DNA of 64,000 bases, from the NCBI GenBank assembly GCA_907163375.1, contig CAJQUW010007828.1, forward strand, positions 526,501 to 590,500. Reading direction: 5' to 3'. This document shows positions 24,262 through 36,200 of the stretch, one piece after another (position 1 is the first letter of the stretch; each line of letters begins with the position of its first letter). The notes beneath the pieces are model-generated. The model was not told where the DNA came from, did no database searches, and saw nothing but the letters and a program-made list of their open reading frames with translations. The position numbers were made by a program, and so were the translations under genes. This DNA comes from Prostheceraeus crozeri (taxonomy: Eukaryota; Platyhelminthes; Polycladida; Euryleptidae).

Positions 24262-27200
24262 GTAATGAAAGTTTTAATTCATGATCCATTTGCTTAAGGT
24301 GTAGATTGCAAGAGCATTATGCTGTCTCAATGTCAAGAAAATGCTGTATTCTGAGGTGGATGATTTTCCTCCTTGGATTGAAGATTTTGTCCTACCACAT
24401 CTGAACTTTCACTGGTATGTGTTTACTGATTTTAAGATAAGAAACAGTAGTATTTTGCATGCATATTATTTTAGTTCAGCAGTATAATGTTATCTCCATC
24501 AGCCTGATAGGTAAGTCATCATTTTTGTGCGTTAATAGAAGCTAATTATCCTTTTAAGAAACATATATGAATTGAAATTGTGTTGGTATGTTGATTCCTT
24601 GAAATTGTGACCATAAATCACACTGAAGCATGTGTTTTCAATGGGAAAATAAAGTAAACGTGTGTCAGAACACCTGTTGGCATTTCCAGATGCATGTCTC
24701 TTTGCTAGAACTCGCAATGTGTCAGTTTGAAAACTATTCTGACGCTGACAGTGCCGCGTTGCAGTGGTTGAGATCGCTTAGTTAAGATGCCTTGAAAAAC
24801 GAACTAAGCAAGTTGTCGGAACATTGACAAGCTGTTATTGATCAAAATTCTGATTTCACTGTAACAATGCTCTTTTCAAATTTAATAATAAATTCACATT
24901 TTTTGTCACACCCAAAGCAGGTTTCTGGGATTTCTAGTACTTCAACGCGCAAGTTACAGTTTTTGCTGTTGTGCGATTTGTAAAGTTGAATGATAAAATT
25001 ATTTGATAATCCATTTATTCGAATGGTGTGAAGTGATTGCTCTACTGCTAATCTGATACTTAAAGATGATATTGATGAAGCGTTTTACTTCCATAATCAC
25101 CTTGTTACAGAGAACAATCATCAGGCTTGTTGTAGTCCCAATTCCACTGGAAAATCCTGAAATTCCCACCACATTCCATAAAGCAAAGATTCCACCTTGT
25201 TACAGGAACAATCATCACTTGTTACAGAGAACAATCATCAGGATTCTACTGGAAAATCCTGAAATTCCCACCACATTCCATAAAGCAAAGATTCCAGCCT
25301 TGTTTCAGAGAACAATCATCAGGCTTGTTGTAGTCCCAATTCCACTGGAAAATCCTGAAATTCCCACCACATTCCATAAAGCAAAGATTCCAGCCTTGTT
25401 ACAGAGAACAATCATCAGGCTTGTTGTAGTCCCAATTCCACTGGAAAATCCTGAAATTCCCACCACATTCCATAAAGCAAAGATTCCACCTTGTTACAGA
25501 GAACAATCATCAGGCTTGTTGTAGTCCCAATTCCACTGGAAAAATCCTGAAATTCCCACCACATTCCATAAAGCAAAGATTCCAGCCTTGTTACAGAGAA
25601 CAATCATCAGGCTTGTTGTAGTCCCAATTCCACTGGAAAAACCCTGAAATTCCCACCACATTCCATAAAGCAAAGATTCCAGCCCCAGCCTTGTTTCAGA
25701 GAACAATCATCAGGCTTGTTGTAGTCCCTATTCCACTGGAAAATCCTGAAATTCCCACCACATTCCATAAAGCAAAGATTCCACCTTGTTACAGAGAACA
25801 ATCATCAGGCTTGTTGTAGTCCCGATTCCACTGGAAAATCCTGAATTCCCACCACATTCCATAAAGCCAAAGAAAAGATTCCAGCCTTGTTACAGAGAAC
25901 AATCATCAGGCTTGTTGTAGTCCCAATTCCACTGGAAAAACCTGAAATTCCACCACATTCCATAAAGCAAAGATTCCAGCCTTGTTACCAGAGAACAATC
26001 ATCAGGCTTGTTGTAGTCCCGATTCCACTGGAAAATCCTGAAATTCCCACCACATTCCATAAAGCAAAGATTCCACCTTGTTACAGAGAACAATCATCAG
26101 GCTTGTTGTAGTCCCAATTCCACTGGAAAATCCTGAAATTCCCACCACATTCCATAAAGCAAAGATTCCAGCCTTGTTACAGAGAACAATCATCAGGCTT
26201 GTTGTAGTCCCAATTCCACTGGAAAATCCTGAAATTCCCACCACATTCCATAAAGCAAAGATTCCAGCCTTGTTACAGAGAACAATCATCAGGCTTGTTG
26301 TAGTCCCAATTCCACTGGAAAATCCTGAAATTCCCACCACATTCCATAAAGCAAAGATTCCAGCCTTGTTTCAGAGAACAATCATCAGGCTTGTTGTAGT
26401 CCCAATTCCACTGGAAAATCCTGAAATTCCCACCACACTCCATAAAGCAAAGATTCCAGCCTTGTTACAGAGAACAATCATCAGGCTTGTTGTAGTCCGA
26501 TTCCACTGGAAAATCCTGAAATTCCCACCACATCCATAAAGCAAAGATTCCAGCCTTGTTACAGAGAACAATCATCAGGCTTGTTGTAGTCCCAATTCCA
26601 CTGGAAAAACCCTGAAATTCCCACCACATTCCATAAAGGAAAGATTCCAGCCTTGTTACAGAGAACAATCATCAGGCTTGTTGTAGTCCCGATTCCACTG
26701 GAAAATCCTGAAATTCCCACCACATTCCATAAAGGAAAGATTCCAGCCTTGTTACAGAGAACAATCATCAGGCTTGTTGTAGTCCCGATTCCACTGGAAA
26801 ATCCTGAAATTCCCACCACATTCCATAAAGCAAAGATTCCAGCCTTGTTACAGAGAACAATCATCAGGCTTGTTGTAGTCCCAATTCCACTGGAAAAATC
26901 CTGAAATTCCCACCACATTCCATAAAGCAAAGATTCCACCTTGTTACAGAGAACAATCATCAGGCTTGTTGTAGTCCCAATTCCACTTGTAAACCCCTGA
27001 AATTCCCACCACATTCCATAAAGCAAAGATTCCAGCCTTGTTACAGAGAACAATCATCAGGCTTGTTGTAGTCCCGATTCCACTGGAAAATCCTGAAATT
27101 CCCACCACATTCCAAAAGGAAAGATTCCAGCCTTGTTACAGAGAACAATCATCAGGCTTGTTGTAGTCCCAATTCCACTGGAAAATCCTGAAATTCCCAC

Positions 27201-30200
27201 CACATTCCATAAAGCAAAGATTCCAGCCTTGTTACAGAGAACAATCATCAGGCTTGTTGTAGTCCCAATTCCACTGGAAAATCCTGAAATTCCCACCACA
27301 TTCCATAAAGCAAAGATTCCAGCCTTGTTACAGAGAACAATCATCAGGCGTGGTGTAGTCCCGATTCCACTGGAAAATCCTGAAATTCCCACCACATTCC
27401 ATAAAGCAAAGATTCCAGCCTTGTTACAGAGAACAATCATCAGGCTTGTTGTAGTCCCAATTCCACTGGAAAAATCCTGAAATTCCCACCACATTCCATA
27501 AAGCAAAGATTCCAGCCTTGTTACAGAGAACAATCATCAGGCTTGTTGTAGTCCCAATTCCACTGGAAAATCCTGAAATTTCCACCACATTCCGTAAAGC
27601 AAAGATTCCAGCCTTGTTACAGAGAACAATCATCAGGCTTGTTGTAGTCCCGATTCCACTGGAAAATCCTGAAATTTCCACCACATTCCGTAAAGCAAAG
27701 ATTCCAGCCTTGTTACAGAGAACAATCATCAGGCTTGTTGTAGTCCCAATTCCACTGGAAAAACCCTGAAATTCCCACCACATTCCGTAAAGCAAAGATT
27801 CCAGCCTTTTTAGTTTTTGATGCTATCTTTGTAGTGATATGTCGTCTTCTTGTCATTATGATTTGATTTCATGTTTTATTAGACAGGTGTTGATGTTTGT
27901 TAGACTGTCGCCTTCGTTAATGACATCGATGACACAGTACACAGGGTTCATGCAGGTCCCGGAAAACCTGGAAATCCTGGAAAAATTTTGGAATTCTTCA
28001 TTGAGACTTCTGTATTAATGAATTCCACCGTCCTTAAATACGCAGATGACATCAGAATGTACACTGAAATTAACCGTGATGATCCGGGAAAATCTGCCCA
28101 GCTACTGCAATCTGATCTCAACGCGGTGTCCATCTGATCAGAGGAATGGCAACTGCATTTGAATCCAGAGAATGTTCAATTGTCTCGTTTGGACATCGCA
28201 ATCCTGGCTCTCACTTCAAGATGGAAGGAGACACAATCCAGCCGTCTGAGTGCGTGAAAGACCTTGGAATCCAAATCCCGAAGGATCTCAAATACTCACG
28301 TCACACCATCCCTTGTGTCAAGAAAGTCAACAACGTTCTTTCTGCCATCCTGCAGACTTTCATGTCAGGAGACCCTAACGTACTTATGAAGCTTTACACC
28401 TGTTTAGTTCGCCCACATCTATTATATGCCGTCCCAGGTTGGAATCAATCCTTCTCCAAAGACATTGCTCTGATCGAACGTGTGCAACGGGGCTTAACTC
28501 GCAATATTCATGGCTTAGAACGACTAAGACATTAAAATTTACCGTCCCTCCAATGTCGTCAACGGGTAATGGGCCTCGCGGAAGTATTCAAAATTGTGAA
28601 TCACCGCACGCCCAGTAATCCAAATACTTTTTTCATCCGAAATGCGTCAAACATTCGTAGTCACTCTCTGATACTCTACAGACCGCGTATCTTCTTCACC
28701 AGACCACGCCGACCGCACTCGCCTGTCTCAGGAATCGAACCGAAGTCCGCGGTGGAGACGAGCTCGCATCTTCTTCACCAGACCACACTGACCGCACTCG
28801 CCTGACCCAGGAATCGAACCGAAGTCCGCGGTGGAGACGAGCTCGCATCTTCTTCACTCAGCCACGCTGACTGCACTCGCCTGACCCAGGAATCGAACCG
28901 AAGTCCGCGGTGGAGACGAGCTCGCACCTTCTTCACCAGGCCACGCCGACCGCAATCGCCTGACCCAGGAATCGAACAGAAGTCCGCGGTGGAGACGAGC
29001 TCGCACCTTCTTCACTAGGCCATGCTGACCGCACTCACCTTACCCAGGAATCGAACCGAAGTCCGCAGTGGAGACGAGCTCGCACCTTCTTCACTAGGCC
29101 ATGCTGACCGCACTCGCCTGACCCAGGAATCGAACCGAAGTCCGCAGTGGAGACGAGCTCGCACCTTCTTCACTAGGCCACGCTGACCGCACACGCCTGA
29201 CACAGGAACCGAACCGAAGTACGCGGTGGAGACGAGCTCGCACCTTCTTCACTAGACCATCCCGACCGCACTCGCCTGACCCAGGAATCGAACCGAAGTC
29301 CGCAGTGGAGACGAGCTCGCATCTTCTTCACTAGACCACGCTGACTGCACTCGCCTGACCCAGGAATCGAACCGAAGTCCGCAGTGGAGACGAGCTCGCA
29401 TCTTCTTCACTCAGCCACGCTGACTGCACTCGCCTGACCCAGGAATCGAACCGAAGTCCGCGGTGGAGACGAGCTCGCACCTTCTTCACCAGGCCACGCC
29501 GACCGCACTCGCCTGACCCAGGAATCGAACCGAAGTCTGCTGTGGAGACGAGCTCGCACCTTCTTCACTAGGCCACGCTGACTGCACTCGCCTGACCCAG
29601 GAATAGAGCCGCAGTCCGCTGTGGAGACGAGCTCGCATCTTCTTCACTCAGCCACGCTGACTGCACTCGCCTGACCCAGGAATCGAACCGAAGTCCGCGG
29701 TGGAGACGAGCTCGCACCTTCTTCACCAGGCCACGCCGACCGCAATCGCCTGACCCAGGAATCGAACCGAAGTCCGCAGTGGAGACGAGCTCGCACCTTC
29801 TTCACTAGGCCACGCTGACCGCACACGCCTGACACAGGAACCGAACCGAAGTACGCGGTGGAGACGAGCTCGCACCTTCTTCACTAGACCACGCCGACCG
29901 CACTCGCCTGACCCAGGAATCGAACCGAAGTCCGCGGTGGAGACGAGCTCGCATCTTCTTCACTCAGCCACGCTGACTGCACTCGCCTGACCCAGGAATC
30001 GAACCGAAGTCCGCGGTGGAGACGAGCTCGCACCTTCTTCACCAGGCCACGCCGACCGCAATCGCCTGACCCAGGAATCGAACAGAAGTCCGCGGTGCAG
30101 ACGAGCTCCCACCTTCTTCACTAGGCCACGCCGACCGCACTCGCCTGACCCAGGAATCGAACCGAAGTCCGCGGTGGAGACGAGCTCGCACCTTCTTCAC

Positions 30201-33200
30201 TCAGCCACGCCGACCGCACTCGCCTGACACAGGAATCGAACAGAAGTCCGCGGTGGAGACGAGCTCGCACCTTCTTCACTAGGCCACGCCGACTGCACTC
30301 GCCAGACCCAGGAATCGAACCGAAGTCCTCGGTGGAGACGAGCTCGCACCTTCTTCACTAGGCCACGCCGACCGCACTCGCCTGACACAGGAATCGAACA
30401 GAAGTCCGCGGTGGAGACGAGCTCGCACCTTCTTCACTAGGCCACGCTGACCGCACTCACCTGACCAGGAATCGAACCGAAGTCCGCATGGAGACGAGCT
30501 CGCATCTTCTTCACTCAGCCACGCTGACCGCACACGCCTGACCCAGGAATCGAACCGAAGTCCGCAGTGGAGACGAGCTCGCACCTTCTTCACTAGGCCA
30601 CGCTGACCGCACTCACCTGACCAGGAATCGAACCGAAGTCCGCGGTGGAGACGAGCTCGCATCTTCTTCACTCAGCCACGCTGACCGCACTCGCCAGACC
30701 CAGGAATCGAACCGAAGTCCGCAGTGGAGACGAGCTCGCACCTTCTTCACTAGACCACGCCGACCGCACTCGCCTGACCCAGGAATCGAACCGAAGTCCG
30801 CGGTGGAGACGAGCTCGCACCTTCTTCACCAGGCCACGCTGACTACACTCGCCTGACCCAGGAATCGAACCGAAGTCCTCATGGAGACGAGCTCGCACCT
30901 TCTTCACTAGGCCATGCTGACCGCACTCGCCTGACCCAGGAATCGAACCGAAGTCCGCGGTGGTCCCAGGATCAATCACATCCCAGTAATGTTTGTCAAA
31001 TGGAACCATCTTCCCTCTCTTACTTAAAGGCATCAGTGAGCACCAGGGATGCGGAGTCCTTTCATTTTGATGGGACTCCGACTCCGACTGCGGGTGGCCA
31101 GTATATAAAGCCTAGTTTTTCGAAAAAGTAACTGGTAACCTACATCATAGATCATTATAGGCTTCCCTGAACCTATTTTTAGTGATCATTGCTGTATCAA
31201 TTATCAATCATTTTCGATGATAGTTGATCAAATGTCGCTTTCAGTTGGATGCATACGATTCGGCTCCTCCCATCTTGTTGATGTGTGCTTCACACGGTTC
31301 TTCTCCAGTCTCTACCAGGGCAGGAAAATCCCCATCCTTCTCCAAAAAATATGAGTGCACTTTCGATTTTAATATGCGCTTTAGAGGAGCCATCACACAC
31401 GATTAACGTGAGGGCAAGATGTAATGTTCTCAAACAGACCAGTATTTCATTTTTGTCTCTGATGTGACCTTTGGTGCGTAGGTGTGATCGAAGCTAGGAA
31501 GGCTTGTCTTCTCTACTGAATCACCGAGTGAAAGGACAGTCCTTTATTCACTGTCACAGTTCATTCCCTCAACTATTACAAGCTTTGCATGCAGCGGTGT
31601 CTCTGCACTTTTGTTTGACGGAGAAAGTTGACATCAAGACAGTGACAGCTATATGTACGAGAATAAATAATTTGTTTGTATCATATAATTTCGGGTCTAG
31701 TTATAGTCTGGAGTCCTATCATTTGATCCGACTCCGACTCCAGCAAAAATGATAGGAATCCGGGACTCCGACTCTGCATCCCTGGTGAGCACCGCTTATA
31801 TCTGGAACATACTACCTTCAGAATGCACCCTTGCACCTTCCATTCGTTCATTCGTCCTTCCCCAAAATAAACAGTGACTGCATCCGTGACCGCCATTGAT
31901 CAGTGCTGTTTCACGCTTGTCTGCAAGAGTTCAGTATGAGCCATTTCATGTTGTATTCTTGTGACTTCATTACTTGCCAATAAATTTAAATATAAATAAT
32001 CATCATCAAATCAGCAATTATCTGAAATCATCTTTTTGATGTTCACATTAGAATTCCCTCTGAAGTAGCGCCGGTTCTCTCTCTGCACAGGTTGAAGCGG
32101 AATTATTGCGAATATTGGCTGACGTTGGAGTGAGTATCGAGCTTCCAGTTGAATTGGAGAAGTTGATCACCACCCGTGCGAGGAATTTGAAGAGTTATAG
32201 ACGGCAAGTGAACGATCTACTTCAGAAATTCGACGTCCAAAGTATTGTAACGTGAGTTGACATTGATATCTATTCACTCCCATCTTCATTTTCTGTGGAA
32301 TTCGGAATTACGACGGTCTCATGTGATGATTTCGTAGTTCTAAACATCTTTCACTTGCCCGGAATCATCATTAGTTAATATGTGAATAACAGCGCTCACT
32401 TATCCATTGTTTCTGCAGAAGTATTCAAACAAATTGTAGGGGATTCCAATGATTTATGTTCATTTAATGAATACATGATTTCCTGTATGTTCGCTGATGA
32501 ACCGCGTTTTACAGTGCTTCGATCGTGTATTAAATGTAGCGCCCGAAAATTTGAGTGTCAAGTGTCAGCATTTTAAATACCAATTGTTGCCAGCTTTTCT
32601 CTTGACGCTATGTTTATCTTGTGAATACTTTGTAAGCGTATTCGTTCTCATATATCATAAACGGTTTTCATTATCTGCACACATCAATGTTTTTATGGAA
32701 TGCATTGTCGGTGTGGATGAAGTTAGTGACCGTTGTTTTCAAATGGATGTTACTGCCGATTATCTGTGCGTGAAAATTATTCCCGGATTTATCGTTGTAG
32801 AAACATCAAGGAGGTGGACTTTTGCTAATCAGATCAGAGCTTTGACTTGCCTCAAAGTATTTTTCTTGGAGGTTGCACCACCTTAAGGACATCACCTGCA
32901 GTTCACAACAAAGCTTTGAGATATTGCTGTTGGAGAAGTTTGTGTTTTTAGGGGAGACTGGCCGCCTGCTTGGGAGGTGCCACTGCTCTCACTTGAAAGC
33001 TTGGTAGTAACAACCTTGTGAGACTGGCCGTCTGCTGAGGAGGTGCCACTGCTCTCACTTGAAAGCTTGGTAGTAACAACCTTGTGAGACTGGCCGCCCA
33101 CTGGGGAGGTGCCACTGCTCTCACTTGAAAGCTTGGTAGTAACAACCTTGTGAGACTGGCCGTCTGCTGAGGAGGTGCCACTGCTCTCACTTGAAAGCTT

Positions 33201-36200
33201 GGTAGTAACAACCTTGTGAGACTGGCCGTCTGCTGAGGAGGTGCCACTGCTCTCACTTGAAAGCTTGCTAAACACAACCTTGTGAGACTGGCCGCCTGCT
33301 GGGGAGGCACCACCCCTCTCACTTGAAAGCTTTCTAACCACAACCTTGTGAGACTGGCCGCCTGCCGGGGAAAGGCACCACTGCTCTCACTTGAAAGCTT
33401 GGTAGTAACAACCTTGTGAGACTGGCCGCCTGCTGAGGAGGTGCCACCGCTCTCACTTGAAAGCTTGCTAGCCACAACCTTGTGAGACTGGCCGTATGCT
33501 GGGGAGGCATCACCGCTCTCACTTGAAGGCTTGCTAACCACAACCTTGTGAGACTGGCCGCCTGCTGGGGAGGCAACACCGCTCTCACTTGAAGACTTGC
33601 TAACCACAACCTTGTGAGACTGGCCGCCTGCTGGGGAGGTGCCACCGCTCTCACTTGAAGCCTTGCAAACCACAACCTTGTGAGACTGGCCGCCTGCTGG
33701 GGAGGTGCCACTGCTCTCACTTGAAAGCTTGGTAGTAACAACCTTGTGAGACTGGCCGCCCGCTGGGGAGGTGCCACTGCTCTCACTTGAAAGCTTGCTA
33801 ACCACAACCTTGTGAGACTGGCCGTCTGCTGAGGAGGTGCCACTGCTCTCACTTGAAAGCTTGGTAGTAACAACCTTGTGAGACTAGCCGCCCGCTGGGG
33901 AGGTGCCACTGCTCTCACTTGAAAGCTTGGTAGTAACAACCTTGTGAGACTGGCCGTCTGCTGAGGAGGTGCCACTGCTCTCACTTGAAAGCTTGGTATT
34001 AACAACCTTGTGAGACTGGCCTCCTACTGGGGAGGCACCACCGCTCTCACTTGAAGGCTTGCTAACCACAACCTTGTGAGACTGGCCGTCTGCTGGGGAG
34101 GTGCCACTGCTCTCACTTGAAGGCTTCCTAACCACAACCTTGTGAGACTGGCCGCCTGCTGGGGAAAGGCACCACTGCTCTCACTTGAAAGCTTGGTAGT
34201 AACAACCTTGTGAGACTGGCCGTCTGCTGGGGAGGTGCCACTGCTCTCACTTGAAGGCTTCCTAACCACAACCTTGTGAGACTGGCCGCCTGCTGGGGAG
34301 ATACCACCGCTCTCACTTGAAGGCTTGTTACCACAACCTTGTGAGACTGGCCGTCTGCTGGGGAGGTGCCACTGCTCTCACTTGAAGGCTTGTTACCACA
34401 ACCTTGTGAGACTGGCCGCCTGCTGGGGAGGTGCCACTGCTCTCACTTGAAGGCTTGTTACCACAACCTTGTGAGACTGGCCGCCTGCTGAGGAGGTGCC
34501 ACTGCTCTCATTTGAAAGCTTGCTAAACACAACCTTGTGAGACTGGCCGCCTGCTGGGGAGGCACCACCCCTCTCACTTGAAAGCTTTCTAACCACAACC
34601 TTGTGAGACTGGCCGCCTGCTGGGGAAAGGCACCACTGCTCTCACTTGAAAGCTTGGTAGTAACAACCTTGTGAGACTGGCCGCCTGCTGAGGAGGTGCC
34701 ACCGCTCTCACTTGAAGGCTTCCTAACCACAACCTTGTGAGACTGGCCGACTGCTGGGGAGGCACCACCGCTCTCACTTGAAGGCTTGCTAACCACAACC
34801 TTGTGAGACTGGCCGCCTGCTGAGGAGGTGCCACCGCTCTCACTTGAAAGCTTGCTAGCCACAACCTTGTGAGACTGGCCGTATGCTGGGGAGGCATCAC
34901 CGCTCTCACTTGAAGGCTTGCTAACCACAACCTTGTGAGACTGGCCGCCTGCTGGGGAGGCAACACCGCTCTCACTTGAAGCCTTGCTAACCACAACCTT
35001 GTGAGACTGGCCGCCCGCTGGGGAGGTGCCACTGCTCTCACTTGAAAGCTTGGTAGTAACAACCTTGTGAGACTGGCCGTCTGCTGAGGAGGTGCCACCG
35101 CTCTCACTTGAAAGCTTGCTAACCACAACCTTGTGAGACTGGCCGTCTGCTGAGGAGGTGCCACTGCTCTCACTTGAAAGCTTGGTAGTAACAACCTTGT
35201 GAGACTGGCCGCCCACTGGGGAGGTGCCACTGCTCTCACTTGAAAGCTTGGTAGTAACAACCTTGTGAGACTGGCCGTCTGCTGAGGAGGTGCCACTGCT
35301 CTCACTTGAAAGCTTGCTAAACACAACCTTGTGAGACTGGCCGCCTGCTGGGGAGGCACCACCCCTATCACTTGAAAGCTTTCTAACCACAACCTTGTGA
35401 GACTGGCCGCCTGCCGGGGAAAGGCACCACTGCTCTCACTTGAAAGCTTGGTAGTAACAACCTTGTGAGACTGGCCGCCTGCTGAGGAGGTGCCACCGCT
35501 CTCACTTGAAAGCTTGCTAGCCACAACCTTGTGAGACTGGCCGTATGCTGGGGAGGCACCACCGCTCTCACTTGAAGGCTTGCTAACCACAACCTTGTGA
35601 GACTGGCCGCCTGCTGGGGAGGCAACACCGCTCTCACTTGAAGACTTGCTAACCACAACCTTGTGAGACTGGCCGCCTGCTGGGGAGGTGCCACCGCTCT
35701 CACTTGAAGCCTTGCTAACCACAACCTTGTGAGACTGGCCGCCTGCTGGGGAGGTGCCACTGCTCTCACTTGAAAGCTTGGTAGTAACAACCTTGTGAGA
35801 CTGGCCGCCCGCTGGGGAGGTGCCACTGCTCTCACTTGAAAGCTTGCTAACCACAACCTTGTGAAACTGGCCGTCGGCTGAGGAGGTGCCACTGCTCTCA
35901 CTTGAAAGCTTGGTAGTAACAACCTTGTGAGACTAGCCGCCCGCTGGGGAGGTGCCACTGCTCTCACTTGAAAGCTTGGTAGTAACAACCTTGTGAGACT
36001 GGCCGTCTGCTGAGGAGGTGCCACTGCTCTCACTTGAAAGCTTGGTATTAACAACCTTGTGAGACTGTCCGCCTGCTGGAGAGGCACCACCGCTCTCACT
36101 TGAAAGCTTGGTAAACACAACCTTGTGAGACTGGCCGCCTGCTGGGAGGTACCACCGCTCTCATTTGGAAGCTTGATAACCACAACCTTGTGAGACTGGC

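Noticed and set aside
25088-27808. Repetitive open frames on both strands
   Set aside because: By-products of the 96-bp unit, open on both strands at once and interrupted by indel variants.
28688-30963. Cluster of real tRNA genes
   Set aside because: A and B boxes are present, but the T-arm and acceptor stems pair poorly and the 79-bp units abut directly.
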